Assembly: GCA_019240115.1 (NCBI GenBank)
Contig: JAFAYV010000031.1
Span: 1 to 64,000 of the forward strand
Source: Solirubrobacterales bacterium
Lineage (GTDB): Bacteria; Actinomycetota; Thermoleophilia; Solirubrobacterales; Solirubrobacteraceae
Reading direction: 5' to 3'
Length of the DNA stretch: 64,000 bases
Within the stretch, counting starts at the first letter, position 1; every line of letters starts with the position of its first letter. The position numbers and the translations under genes are program-made. Shown piece by piece: positions 48,001-57,300 of the stretch. Under the pieces are notes generated by a model that was given only the letters and a program-made list of their open reading frames with translations, ran no database searches and was not told the origin of the DNA.

Positions 48001-48791
48001 TCGGCCCGCGCCTCACCGCCGTCATCATCGTCGCCCTGCTCGCGGGACCGACCGCCGTCGCGCTGGCGGCGACGCAGGTGGGGATCGTTCGGCCCACCAG
48101 CGAGCCGGCGAGGCCGTCGGCGGCGCTGGGCGCCCAGCTGTACGCCGGCAACTGCGCGAGCTGCCACGGGATCGCCGGCGCCGGGATCAGCGCGGCGAGG
48201 CCGGGCGCGGGCGCCGTTCCGGGCGCGGGGCCGCCGTTGCGCCGGGTCGGCGCGCTGGCGGTCGACTTCTACCTGCGCCGCGGCTACATGCCGCTGTCGA
48301 GCATCCACGACGAGCCCGGCGACCAGCGGGTGCTCTTCTCCGACAAGGAGATCCGCTCGCTCGTCGCCTACGTCGCCGGACTCGGCCGCGGGCCCGCGAT
48401 CCCGCATCCCGTCCCCGATCCCGCCAACATCTCCGACGGCTTCTCCCTGTTCACCGATCACTGCTCCGGCTGTCATCAGCTCGTCGGGCGCGGCGGGTTC
48501 GTCACCGGCGCCAAGGTTCCGCCGCTGCAGAGCATCGCGCCGACGCAGATCGCCGAGGCGGTGCGGATCGGCCCCTACCTGATGCCGCGCTTCTCGCGGA
48601 CGCAGATCTCCGACCGCCAGCTGAACGCGATCATCGCCTACGTGCAGAGCACCAGTCATCCCGACAACCGCGGCGGCTGGGGGATCGGCAACCTCGGCCC
48701 GATCCCCGAGGGCCTCGTCGCGTGGTGGATCGGCGCGCCGCTGCTGGTGCTGTCGGCCCGCGCGGTGAGCCGTCGCAGGAGGAGCGGATGA
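47997..48791 (+). CDS. qcrC: Di-heme cytochrome c subunit of the bc1-type complex
   Basis: Protein of 264 residues. N-terminal anchor/signal LTAVIIVALLAGPTAVALA, first heme motif CASCHG (residue about 52) with axial Met in YMPLSSIHDEPG, second heme motif CSGCHQ (about 161) with Met in YLMPRFSRTQIS, and C-terminal anchor VAWWIGAPLLVLSARAVSRR. This two-heme, C-terminally anchored plan is typical of actinobacterial bcc complexes, where it passes electrons to the oxidase. ATG overlaps the preceding stop (ATGA). Confidence 0.95.
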   Translation: MIGPRLTAVIIVALLAGPTAVALAATQVGIVRPTSEPARPSAALGAQLYAGNCASCHGIAGAGISAARPGAGAVPGAGPPLRRVGALAVDFYLRRGYMPLSSIHDEPGDQRVLFSDKEIRSLVAYVAGLGRGPAIPHPVPDPANISDGFSLFTDHCSGCHQLVGRGGFVTGAKVPPLQSIAPTQIAEAVRIGPYLMPRFSRTQISDRQLNAIIAYVQSTSHPDNRGGWGIGNLGPIPEGLVAWWIGAPLLVLSARAVSRRRRSG

Positions 48792-49828
48792 GGCCCTGGC
48801 ATTGGGTGCTCGGGCTGCTGGCGCTGGTGGCGCGACGCCTGCGGCGCCGCGGCGGCGAGACGCCCGGCACCGCTCCCGGCGTCCCGGCGGGCAGCGAGCG
48901 CGGCGGCGACGGAGACACCCCGGAACCGATCGTGCCGGCCGGATCGCCGGAGCGGGGCGCCGAGAACGTCGTGTTGGGCCTGCTCGGGCTCGCCTGCGTG
49001 TTCGCCATCGGCTTCGTCGTCGTGTACGCCGCGTTCGATGTCGCCGCGTTGCCCAACGAGCTGCTCGGGATCTGCCTCGGCGGCTCGCTCGTCTGCATCG
49101 GAGCCGCGCTCGCGGTGGTGGCCAAGCGGCTCGTGGTCACCGAGGAGCTCGAGGAGGAGTACCCACAGGCCAACCCCGAGCAGCAGCGCGAGGTGCTGGA
49201 GATCGTGCACGAGAGCGGCAGCCGGATCACCCGCAAGCGGCTGTTGGTCGGAGCCGGCCTGGCGACCGGCGGCGCGCTGAGCGCGGCGGCGCTGACGCCG
49301 ACGCTGTCGCTGGGGCCGATCTGGGACACGGGCCCGCTCGACCAGACTCCGTGGGGGCGCGGCGTGCGCGTCGTCGACGAGTCGGGGCGGCCGATGGCGG
49401 CCGCCGACATCCGCCAGCGCACGTTCTACACCGGCTTTCCCGAGGGGGCCAGCACCGAGCTGATCGGTGCGCCGGTCGTGATCATCCGCGTCGACCCGGC
49501 CAAGCTCGAGCTGCCCGCCAACCGCCACGGCTGGGCTCCCGGCGGGATCCTCGCCTTCTCCAAGATCTGCACCCACGCCGGCTGCGCGGTCGCGCTGTAC
49601 CGCAAGCCGCTGTTCCCCGTGCTCGAACCCAACAACGCGCTCGTGTGCCCGTGTCACTACTCCACGTTTGATCCGTACACGGGCGGGACGGTCATCTACG
49701 GGCCGGCGGGACGGCCGCTGCCGCAGCTGCCGCTGATGGTCGACGACGCCGGAGCGCTGCGCGCGGCCGGCAACTTCTCGGGCCGCGTGGGCCCCGCCTG
49801 GTGGGCGGCGCGGGAGCGGCCGACGTGA
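48788..49828 (+). CDS. qcrA: Rieske iron-sulfur subunit of the bc1-type complex
   Basis: Protein of 346 residues with the actinobacterial three-helix anchor (NVVLGLLGLACVFAIGFVVV, LLGICLGGSLVCIGAALAVV, KRLLVGAGLATGGALSAAAL) and C-terminal Rieske domain with [2Fe-2S] ligands CTHAGCAVAL and CPCHYSTFDP. The first 50 residues are basic and low-complexity. ATG overlaps the qcrC stop (ATGA). It accepts electrons from menaquinol and passes them to QcrC. Confidence 0.96.
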   Translation: MRPWHWVLGLLALVARRLRRRGGETPGTAPGVPAGSERGGDGDTPEPIVPAGSPERGAENVVLGLLGLACVFAIGFVVVYAAFDVAALPNELLGICLGGSLVCIGAALAVVAKRLVVTEELEEEYPQANPEQQREVLEIVHESGSRITRKRLLVGAGLATGGALSAAALTPTLSLGPIWDTGPLDQTPWGRGVRVVDESGRPMAAADIRQRTFYTGFPEGASTELIGAPVVIIRVDPAKLELPANRHGWAPGGILAFSKICTHAGCAVALYRKPLFPVLEPNNALVCPCHYSTFDPYTGGTVIYGPAGRPLPQLPLMVDDAGALRAAGNFSGRVGPAWWAARERPT

Positions 49829-51246
49829 GCCGCCAGCGCCACGACGGGCTCGAGGATCCCGTCCGCTTCATCGACGAGCGAGCCTCGGCAGCGCCGCTGA
49901 TGCGCAAGGCGATGCGCTACCTGTTCCCCGACCACTGGTCGTTCCTGCTGGGCGAGATCGCCCTGTACGCGTTCATCGTGCTTGTCGTCACCGGCGTCTA
50001 CCTGGCCCTGTTCTACGTGCCGAGCACCGCGCAGAGCGTGTACAACGGCACCTACGCGCCGTTGCGCGGCACGATGATGAGCGACGCGTACAAGTCGGTG
50101 CTGCAGCTGTCGCTCGAGCACAAGGCGGGGCTGCTGCTGCGCCAGACCCATCACTGGGCGGCCGACCTGTTCCTGGTGGCGATCGTCATGCACCTGATGC
50201 GCGTGTTCTTCACCGGCGCGTTCCGCAGGCCGCGCGAGCTGACCTGGATCATCGGCGTGACGATGCTCGGCGCCGCGCTGCTCGAGGGCTTCCTCGGCTA
50301 CTCGCTGGTCGACGACCTCCTGTCGGGCATGGGAATCGCCATCGCGTACGGCGTCGGCCTGTCGCTGCCGATCATCGGTGGCCCGCTGATGCTGGCCATA
50401 TTCGGCGCGCCGTTCCCCGGAAAGCCCGAGTTCTTCGGGCGGATGTACATCGCCCACGTGTTCCTGCTTCCGGCGGTGCTGGCGGCGCTGATCGGCGCCC
50501 ACCTGGCGCTGATCGCGGCTCGCCACCACACCCAGTTCCGCGAGAGCAAGCGCACCACCAACACCCGCATGGTCGGGGCGCCGCTGTTCCCGGCCCAGGT
50601 GCCGCGCTCGATGGGGTTGATGTTCCTCGTCGCTGGGATCCTGTTCCTGTTCGGCGGGCTGGTGCAGATCAACCCGATCTGGCAGTGGGGTCCCTTCCAT
50701 CCCTATCTGGGAGAGAACGGCGCTCAGCCGGACTGGTACCTGGGCTGGCTGATCGGGGCGCTGCGGCTGACGCCGAGCTTCGACGTGACCGTCGGGCACT
50801 ACACGCTGATCCCGAACCCGTTCTGGGGCGGCGCCCTGTTCCCGCTGATCGTGCTCGGCGTGCTCGCCGGCTGGCCGTTCATCGAGCGGCGATTCAGCGG
50901 CGACCGCGCCGTGCACAACATCGCCGAGCGCCCCCGGGACGCGCCCAACCGCACCGCCTTCGGCGTCGCGTTCCTCACCTGGGTGTTCCTGATCTTCGCG
51001 TTCGGCGCCGCCGATCGGATCTTCGTGCTGGCCGGCCTCAGCTACGACACCCAGCTGTACATCTTCCGCATCGGGATCTGGGTGGTGCCGCTGGCGCTGT
51101 TCGTCCTGGTGCGCCGGGTGTGCCGCCAGCTGCAGGCGGCCGACGCGGTGCAGGCCATCCAGGAGCAGGCCGAGGAGGAGGCCGAGCAGGAGACGCAACG
51201 GCCCCAGCCCGTGCTGCGCTCGACCCGGTCGGAGCCGACGGCGTGA
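49825..51246 (+). CDS. qcrB: Cytochrome b subunit of the bc1-type complex
   Basis: Protein of 473 residues. Eight core helices with bis-His heme ligands in RQTHHWAADLFLVAIVMHLM and AHVFLLPAVLAALIGAHLAL. Quinol-site motif PDWYLGWLIG replaces PEWY, as common in actinobacteria. Helices after residue 290 (FPLIVLGVLAGWPFI, AFGVAFLTWVFLIFAFGAAD, IFRIGIWVVPLALFVLVRRV) match the long actinobacterial QcrB. The last 40 residues are Glu/Gln-rich. The GTG start overlaps the qcrA stop (GTGA). Confidence 0.95.
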   Translation: MSRQRHDGLEDPVRFIDERASAAPLMRKAMRYLFPDHWSFLLGEIALYAFIVLVVTGVYLALFYVPSTAQSVYNGTYAPLRGTMMSDAYKSVLQLSLEHKAGLLLRQTHHWAADLFLVAIVMHLMRVFFTGAFRRPRELTWIIGVTMLGAALLEGFLGYSLVDDLLSGMGIAIAYGVGLSLPIIGGPLMLAIFGAPFPGKPEFFGRMYIAHVFLLPAVLAALIGAHLALIAARHHTQFRESKRTTNTRMVGAPLFPAQVPRSMGLMFLVAGILFLFGGLVQINPIWQWGPFHPYLGENGAQPDWYLGWLIGALRLTPSFDVTVGHYTLIPNPFWGGALFPLIVLGVLAGWPFIERRFSGDRAVHNIAERPRDAPNRTAFGVAFLTWVFLIFAFGAADRIFVLAGLSYDTQLYIFRIGIWVVPLALFVLVRRVCRQLQAADAVQAIQEQAEEEAEQETQRPQPVLRSTRSEPTA

Positions 51247-52172
51247 GCGCGCTGCACCTCGGCGAGTCGGTCCCTCCGGTGCTCGCCACCATCCTGTACC
51301 TGCTGGCCTATCGCGTGCGCAGCCGACAGCTGGCCGGCGCGGGGCGGCCGGTGGCGCGGTGGCGCACGTGCTGCCTGGTGATGGGGGTGCTGCTGGTGGC
51401 CGTGGTGCAGCTGCCCCCGCTCGACGGTCTCGCCGACACCCTGCTGGTCGCGCACATGCTCCAGCACATCCTGATCGGCGACATCGCTTCGCTGCTGATC
51501 GTGTTCGGCCTCACCGGCCCGGTGCTCGCGCCGGTGCTGCGGACGCGGGCCTCGCGCGCGCTGCGCCGGGCCTGCACTCCGCTCGTCGCGCTGGCGCTGT
51601 GGGCGGTCGACCTGTACGCCTGGCACCTTCCGATCCTCTACCAGCTCGCAATCCGCCACGACCTCGTCCACGCGTGCGAGCACGCCTGCCTGCTGTGGTT
51701 CGGCACCCTGATGTGGCTGGCGCTGATCGGCCCGCTGCGCAAGCCGGCGTGGTTCGGCGGCTGGAGCCGGCTCGTCTACGTGTTCGGCATGCGCCTGGTC
51801 GGAGCGGTGCTGGCCAACGTCCTCATCTGGGCGCACACCGTCTTCTATCCGGTCTACGCCTCGCCGGACGCGCGCCGGGGGCTGAGCCCGCTGTCGGACC
51901 AGAGCCTCGCCGGCGGCGTGATGATGGTCGAGCAGGTGTTCCTCACGACCGCCGTGCTCGGCTGGCTGTTCGTCCGCTGGGCGCGCCAGGAGGAGGACCG
52001 CCAGTCGCTGCTCGACCTCGCGGCCCGCCACGGCCTCGGGCTCGGCGCCGACCGCGCCGATCGCGCCGCCCGCGCGGGCACGGCGGCCACGGCGCGGCTG
52101 CGCGAGCAGCTGCTCGCCGCCGACGGCCGCTCCGAGCACTCAGCTCGGGAGGCCGAGCGGTCGCGATCCTGA
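51243..52172 (+). CDS. ctaG: Cytochrome c oxidase assembly protein, CtaG type
   Basis: Membrane protein of 309 residues of the caa3_CtaG family, which helps copper insertion into subunit I. Helices include VLATILYLLAYRVRSRQL, RTCCLVMGVLLVAVVQLPPL, LLVAHMLQHILIGDIASLLI (the conserved HxxQH), ALWAVDLYAWHLPILYQLAI (WHxP), HACEHACLLWFGTLMWLALI and AGGVMMVEQVFLTTAVLGWL. The last 70 residues are Ala/Arg-rich and soluble. Start GTG overlaps the qcrB stop (GTGA), and it closes the oxidase operon. Confidence 0.92.
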   Translation: MSALHLGESVPPVLATILYLLAYRVRSRQLAGAGRPVARWRTCCLVMGVLLVAVVQLPPLDGLADTLLVAHMLQHILIGDIASLLIVFGLTGPVLAPVLRTRASRALRRACTPLVALALWAVDLYAWHLPILYQLAIRHDLVHACEHACLLWFGTLMWLALIGPLRKPAWFGGWSRLVYVFGMRLVGAVLANVLIWAHTVFYPVYASPDARRGLSPLSDQSLAGGVMMVEQVFLTTAVLGWLFVRWARQEEDRQSLLDLAARHGLGLGADRADRAARAGTAATARLREQLLAADGRSEHSAREAERSRS

Positions 52173-52189
52173 GCCGCCGTCCGTGACCC

Positions 52190-52545
52190 GGCGTGCTCGC
52201 GGGCTCGGCCCAGCACTCGGGCCTCCCGCCCGCGAATGCGGGCAGCGGCGCCTTTCGGTCTCCTCCTGCAGCTGCTCGCGCACACCCACGGCTGGCCGTT
52301 CCCCGCGGTCGGCCAGGGCGCGCTCGCGCGGATCGCGCGGCGCGAGGGCGCCACGCTGCGCGGGGACGCCCACGTCGAACGCGTCCTCGTTCGCCGCGGC
52401 CGTACCGTGGGCGTGGCGCTCCGCGGGGTCGAGGAGGTGGTCGCGCCCGCCGTGGTCAGCACGGTCAGTGCCCGGCCGCTGGCGGCGATGCTCCCGGCGC
52501 AGGCCCTCCCCGACCGGCTCTCAGGAGGCCGGACCGGCGGGCGCC
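52190..52545 (+). pseudogene. FAD-dependent (phytoene-desaturase-like) oxidoreductase relic
   Basis: The plus strand reads LAGSAQHSGLPP and then, after a shift near 52250, FGLLLQLLAHTHGWPFPAVG, LARIARREGATLRGDAHVER, VLVRRGRTVGVALRGVEEVV and VVSTVSARPLAAMLPAQALP. This corresponds to the middle of a CrtI-like FAD oxidoreductase of about 500 residues (the 'GWPFPxGG' substrate strand and the second FAD strand 'ADAVVSTVSPxPL'). Both ends are missing. It abuts the 3' end of the membrane subunit gene of the formate dehydrogenase and shares its last bases. Confidence 0.65.
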
Positions 52546-53471
52546 GCTGCGTCGCGCGCCACCGGCTCGGTCCGCGCGCCGCCGATGCGCTCGCCGCGGG
52601 CGATGCCGGCGCGCTGCGGGTCGATGACCGCGTGCGGGTCGGCGGCGGACTGGCGACCCGCCGCGAACACGCTCCACCGCGTGCTGACCGCGCCCGCCAG
52701 CAGCAGGACGCCACCGGCGGCGGCAGCGGTCCGCGAGCGCGAGCCGCGCGCCGCCAGCAGCGCCGAGCCGACCGCCAGGAACCCGCTCGCGGCTTGGTCG
52801 AAGTGCTTGCACCGCCCCTGGGAGTACGGCCGGCCGTGCTCGCCGAGCCCGCGGTGCATCAGCGTGGTGGTCGCCAGCTCCATCGCCGCGCCGCCGAGCG
52901 CCAGCCGTCGCGCCGGCGCCGCCGTCGCCGGATCGGCGCCGATGAGCGCCGCCGCTCCGGCGCTGAGACCGGCCCCGGCGCCGAACACGAACGGCAGCGT
53001 GCGCCGGGCCTCGTGCCACACCGGCACCGCGGTGTTGGTCACCAGAGCCGCGGTGTACGTCGACAGCGGCAGCCCGAGCAGCGCCGCCGCGGGCGCGGCC
53101 ACGCGGGCCAGACGCGGGAACAGGCCGAACCAGGCGTGGGCGGCGGCGATCGCGGTGCTGGCGGCGCTGCCCTGCAGGATCCAGGTGCCGACGCTCATCG
53201 GCGAGGTGACCTTGAACATCCGCAGCATGTTCAAGAAGCGCTGCGGGCGTCCCAGGTCGGCGATGAGCAGCGCCGGGCTGACGCAGATCCCGGCCATGGC
53301 CGCCGCCCAGGCGCGGCGCGCCAGCGCGTCGTCACCGCGCAGCTCGCACAGATAGCCCAGCCCCGCAGAGGCGCCGGCCACGCCGCCGGTGAAGAAGTAC
53401 CACGGGATCTGCCACGTCCAGACCGGCGCCTTGATCACCGGCTGGCCGTGATAGGAGGCTCCGGCGGTCAT
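52521..53471 (-). CDS. nrfD: NrfD/PsrC-like membrane subunit of formate dehydrogenase
   Basis: Membrane protein of 316 residues. PVWTWQIPWYFFTGGVAGAS is the NrfD/PsrC helix-1 motif. Eight helices can be counted, including LARRAWAAAMAGICVSPALL, PMSVGTWILQGSAASTAIAA, LPLSTYTAALVTNTAVPVWH, LALGGAAMELATTTLMHRG and AAAAGGVLLLAGAVSTRWSV. The IADLGRPQRFLNMLR loop is the conserved cytoplasmic segment. Such subunits bind quinone without heme, unlike the cytochrome b gamma subunit of E. coli FdnI. It follows the iron-sulfur subunit by 28 bases and completes an FDH of alpha-beta-NrfD type. Confidence 0.88.
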   Translation of the reverse strand: MTAGASYHGQPVIKAPVWTWQIPWYFFTGGVAGASAGLGYLCELRGDDALARRAWAAAMAGICVSPALLIADLGRPQRFLNMLRMFKVTSPMSVGTWILQGSAASTAIAAAHAWFGLFPRLARVAAPAAALLGLPLSTYTAALVTNTAVPVWHEARRTLPFVFGAGAGLSAGAAALIGADPATAAPARRLALGGAAMELATTTLMHRGLGEHGRPYSQGRCKHFDQAASGFLAVGSALLAARGSRSRTAAAAGGVLLLAGAVSTRWSVFAAGRQSAADPHAVIDPQRAGIARGERIGGARTEPVARDAAAPAGPAS

Positions 53472-53499
53472 CGGCTGCCCGTTGTCGACGCCGCGGCGC

Positions 53500-54393
53500 T
53501 CACCCGCGACCGCCGAGGACCGCCGCCGCCAGTCCCGCGCCGAGCGCGAGCGCGGCCGCGCCGGCCGCCGCCCAGATCGATCCGAGGTCGCGGACGGTGT
53601 CGACCGGATCGGGCGGCAGCCCGTAGACCTCGGGCTCGTCGAGCAGGAGGAAGAACGCTCCGGCGCCGTGGATGCCGTTGTCCTCGTCGGCGAGGTACAG
53701 CCGCGCCTGGTCCTGCCCGGCATCGCGCAGCCTGGCCAGCCGCCGGTCGGCGCGCTCGCGCAGCTCGTCGAGCTCGCCGAACTGGATCGAGTTCGTCGGA
53801 CAGGCCTGAGCGCACGCCGGCTCCTGGTCGTCGCGCAGCCGGTCGTAGCAGAGCGTGCACTTCCACACCCGCCCGTCGTCCTCGCGCTTGTCCAGGACGC
53901 CGAACGGGCACGCGGGCACGCAGTAGCCGCAGCCGTTGCAGACGTCCTCCTGCACGACCACGGTCCCGAACTCGGTGCGAAACAGCGAGCCCGTCGGGCA
54001 GACCTCGAGGCACGCGGCGTCGGTGCAGTGCTTGCACACGTCGGACGCCATCAGCCAGCGGACGCCGTCGCCCTCCTGGTAGGTCTGCACGCCGGCGTCG
54101 ATCGCCGCCCCTCGCTCGGCGATCTGCACGAGCGAGCCGCCGTCGGTCGCGTCGGCCGGCAGCCGTTGCTCGACGAAGGCGACGTGACGCCACCGGTCGG
54201 CCCCCAGGTCGACGGAGTTGTCATACGAGTTGCCGGTGAAGCCCTGCAGCTGCATGGGAACGTGATTCCACTCCTTACAGGCGACCTCGCAGGCCTTGCA
54301 GCCGATGCAGATCGAGGTGTCGGTGAAGAAGCCCATCCGCGGCTGCGCCTGCTCGCCGTACGTCGCCGGCCACGTGTGGACCTCGAGTTTCAC
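53500..54393 (-). CDS. Formate dehydrogenase iron-sulfur (beta) subunit
   Basis: Protein of 297 residues with four [4Fe-4S] sites: CIGCKACEVACKEWN, CKHCTDAACLEVCPTG, CNGCGYCVPACPFG and CTLCYDRLRDDQEPACAQAC. The C-terminus has one membrane helix (IWAAAGAAALALGAGLAAAV), as in FdnH. It transfers electrons from the selenocysteine subunit to the quinone-binding membrane subunit. The GTG start overlaps the alpha-subunit stop (GTGA). The helix anchors it with the cluster domain on the same side as the catalytic subunit. Confidence 0.95.
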   Translation of the reverse strand: MKLEVHTWPATYGEQAQPRMGFFTDTSICIGCKACEVACKEWNHVPMQLQGFTGNSYDNSVDLGADRWRHVAFVEQRLPADATDGGSLVQIAERGAAIDAGVQTYQEGDGVRWLMASDVCKHCTDAACLEVCPTGSLFRTEFGTVVVQEDVCNGCGYCVPACPFGVLDKREDDGRVWKCTLCYDRLRDDQEPACAQACPTNSIQFGELDELRERADRRLARLRDAGQDQARLYLADEDNGIHGAGAFFLLLDEPEVYGLPPDPVDTVRDLGSIWAAAGAAALALGAGLAAAVLGGRG

Positions 54394-57300
54394 TCGCGTA
54401 CCCCGGCGCGGCGGCGGTAGCTGTCGACCAGCGCCACCCGCGCGGGACCCCGCGGCCGGCGGCCGGCCTGGATGTCGCACGTGGAGACCTTGTACTCGCT
54501 GATGTGCACGTTGCTGTCCAGGGAGAGCGGCAGCAGCTCGTTGGCGGAGTCGCCGGTGACGATCCCGACCCCGCCCCAGTGATACGGCGCCCCGACGAGG
54601 TGCATCACCCGACCCTGGACGCGCAGCGGCTTGATCCGGTCGGTGACCATCACCCGCGCCTCGACGGCGTTGCGCGCGGAGACGATCGTCGCCCACTCGC
54701 CGTGCCTCAGGCCCCGCTCGGCGGCGAGCTGGGGAGAGACCTCGCAGAAGAACTCGGGCTGGAGCTCGGCGAGATAGGACACGGTGCGCGACATGCTGCC
54801 GGCGGTGTGATGCTCGGTGAGCCGGTAGGTGGAGAGCACGAACGGGAACACGTCGGCCCCGGCCACCCCGTCGGACGGGTGGTAGGGGTTCTTGTCCCGG
54901 GGGTAGGTCTGGCGGGTCGGGCTCTGCTGCTGGCCGTAGAGCGCGTTCACGAACGGCGACTCCTGGGGCTCGTAGTGGGCCGGCAGCGGCCCGTCGGTGA
55001 GGCCGGTGGGGGAGTAGAGCCAGCCCCGGCCGTCGGGGTGCAGGATGAACGGCTTGTCCCCGGCGATCGCGGCCAGCCCCCTGGCGTCACGCGGCGGGTC
55101 GTAGTCCGGCGCCTTGGTCGGCGGGAAGTCGGGCCCGTCGCCGAGGCTCGTCCACGACCCCGAGGTCTCGTCCCACCACACGTAGCGCTTGCGCTCCGAC
55201 CACGGGCGACCGTCGGGGTCGGCGGAGGCTCGGTTGTAGATGATCCGCGTGTCCTTGGGCCATGCCCACCCCCACTCGCGCGCGATCCAGTTCTGTTCGG
55301 TCCCGGGCTTCTTGCGCGCCGACTGGTTGACGCCGTCCTTGTAGACGCCGCAGTGGATCCACGACCCGCACGACGTGGACCCGTCGTCCTGCAGGTCGTC
55401 GTAGCTGTCGAGGTAGGTCCCGTCGGCGCGGCAACCGGAGATCTCCGCGAGGACCGCGTCGGGATCGGGCTCGGCGTCCCGGCCCTCGAGCGGGTACGCC
55501 CAGGTCAGCTCCCGGATCGGGCGGTCCCGGGGGTCCTCGGAGTCGGCGAGCTTCTCGCGGATGATGCATCCGAGGTGCCATATCCACTGCGTCTCGGAGC
55601 GCGCGTCGCCGGGAGGCTCGCATGCCTTCTCGCGCCACTGCAGCAGGCGCTGGGTGTTCGTGAACGATCCGTCCTTCTCGACGTGCGTGGCCGCCGGCAG
55701 GAAGAAGACCTCGGTGTCGATGCCCTGCGCGGTGACCGTGCCGTCCTCGTGGTCGGGGGAGTCCCTCCAGAACAGCGCCGTCTCCGTCGGCTGGAAGTCG
55801 CGTACGACCAGCCAGTCGAGCTTGGCGAGCGCGGCGCGCATCAGCCCCGAGTTGGCCGAGCCGACGGCCGGGTTCTGCCCGACGCAGAGCATCCCCTGCA
55901 CGCCGCCGTCGAGCATCCTGAGCATCATCGCGTAGTGGGAGTGGTCGCCGTCGACGCGCGGCAGATGCCCGAAGCAGTAGTCGTTGTCCTCGGTCGCCGC
56001 CTCGCCCCACCAGGCCTTGAGCAGCGAGACCATGTAGGACCGCAGGTTGCCCCACGCCCCCGTGGCCGGACCGTTCTCCGCGACGAACGTGTCGAGCGTC
56101 GGATTGCGCTGCGGGTGGGGCATCGGGATGTAGCCCGGCAGGATGTCGTACAGCGTCGGGATGTCGGTCGAGCCCTGGATGTTCGCGTGGCCGCGCAGGG
56201 CGAGGATCCCGCCGCCGGGCCGGCCGATGTTGCCGAGCAGCAGCTGCAGGATCGAAGCGGCGCGGATGTTCTGCACGCCGACCGTGTGCTGGGTCCAGCC
56301 CACGGCGTAGACGACCGCGGAGGTGCGCTCCCGGCCCGAGTTCTCCGCCATCGCCTCCGCGACGGCGACCACGTCCTCGGGGGCGCAGCCGCAGATGTCG
56401 GCGACCGCCTCGGGCGTATAGCGGGCGAAGTGGCGCGTGAGCACCTGCAGGACGCAGCGCTCGTGCTCCATCGTGTCGTCGTAATGGGGCGGCTCGCCGC
56501 CCTCGAGGTCCATCCCGTGGGCGCCCTGGGACTGATCGCCGGAGACGTCCGCGGTCTGCTCGGTCTTGCCGCCGGCGGTCTCGCCGCCGGTTCCGTCATA
56601 GCCCCAGGTGTCGATCCCGTAGAGGCCGTCGTCGGGGTTCCAGCCCGAGAAGAAGCCGGCCTCGTCCTCGGTGTCGCGGAACTCGGGCTTGAGGATCACG
56701 GGGCCGTTCGTGTAGTGGCGGACGTAGTCGGTGAACCACCGGCGGTGGGCGAGGACGTAGTTGATGACCCCGCCGAGGAAGGCGATATCGGTTCCCGCCC
56801 GGATCGACACGTGGCGGTCGGCCATCGCGCTCGTGCGCGTGAAGCGGGGGTCGACGTGGATGACCTTCGCGCCGCGCTCCTTGGCCTCGATCACCCACTG
56901 GAAGCCGACCGGGTGCTGCTCGGCCATGTTCGAGCCCATGATCAGGATGCAGTCGGAGTTCTGCAGATCCTGTTGGAACGTGGTGGCGCCGCCGCGCCCG
57001 AACGAGGTTCCCAGACCGGGGACCGTGGCGCTGTGTCATATCCGCGCCTGGTTCTCGACCGAGACGGCGCCCATCGCCGTGAAGAACTTCTTGATCAGAT
57101 AGTTCTCCTCGTTGTCGAGCGTCGCCCCGCCGAGGAAGTGGATCCCGAGCGTGCGCTTGAGCGGCTCGCCGTCCTCGGTCGTCTCCTCCCAGGTCTCCGC
57201 GCGGGTGCGGATGATCCGCTCGGCGATCATCTCGGTCGCCGCTTGAAGCGACAGGTCCTGCCACTCGGTGGCCCGCGGAGGCCGGTAGCGGACGGTGGTC

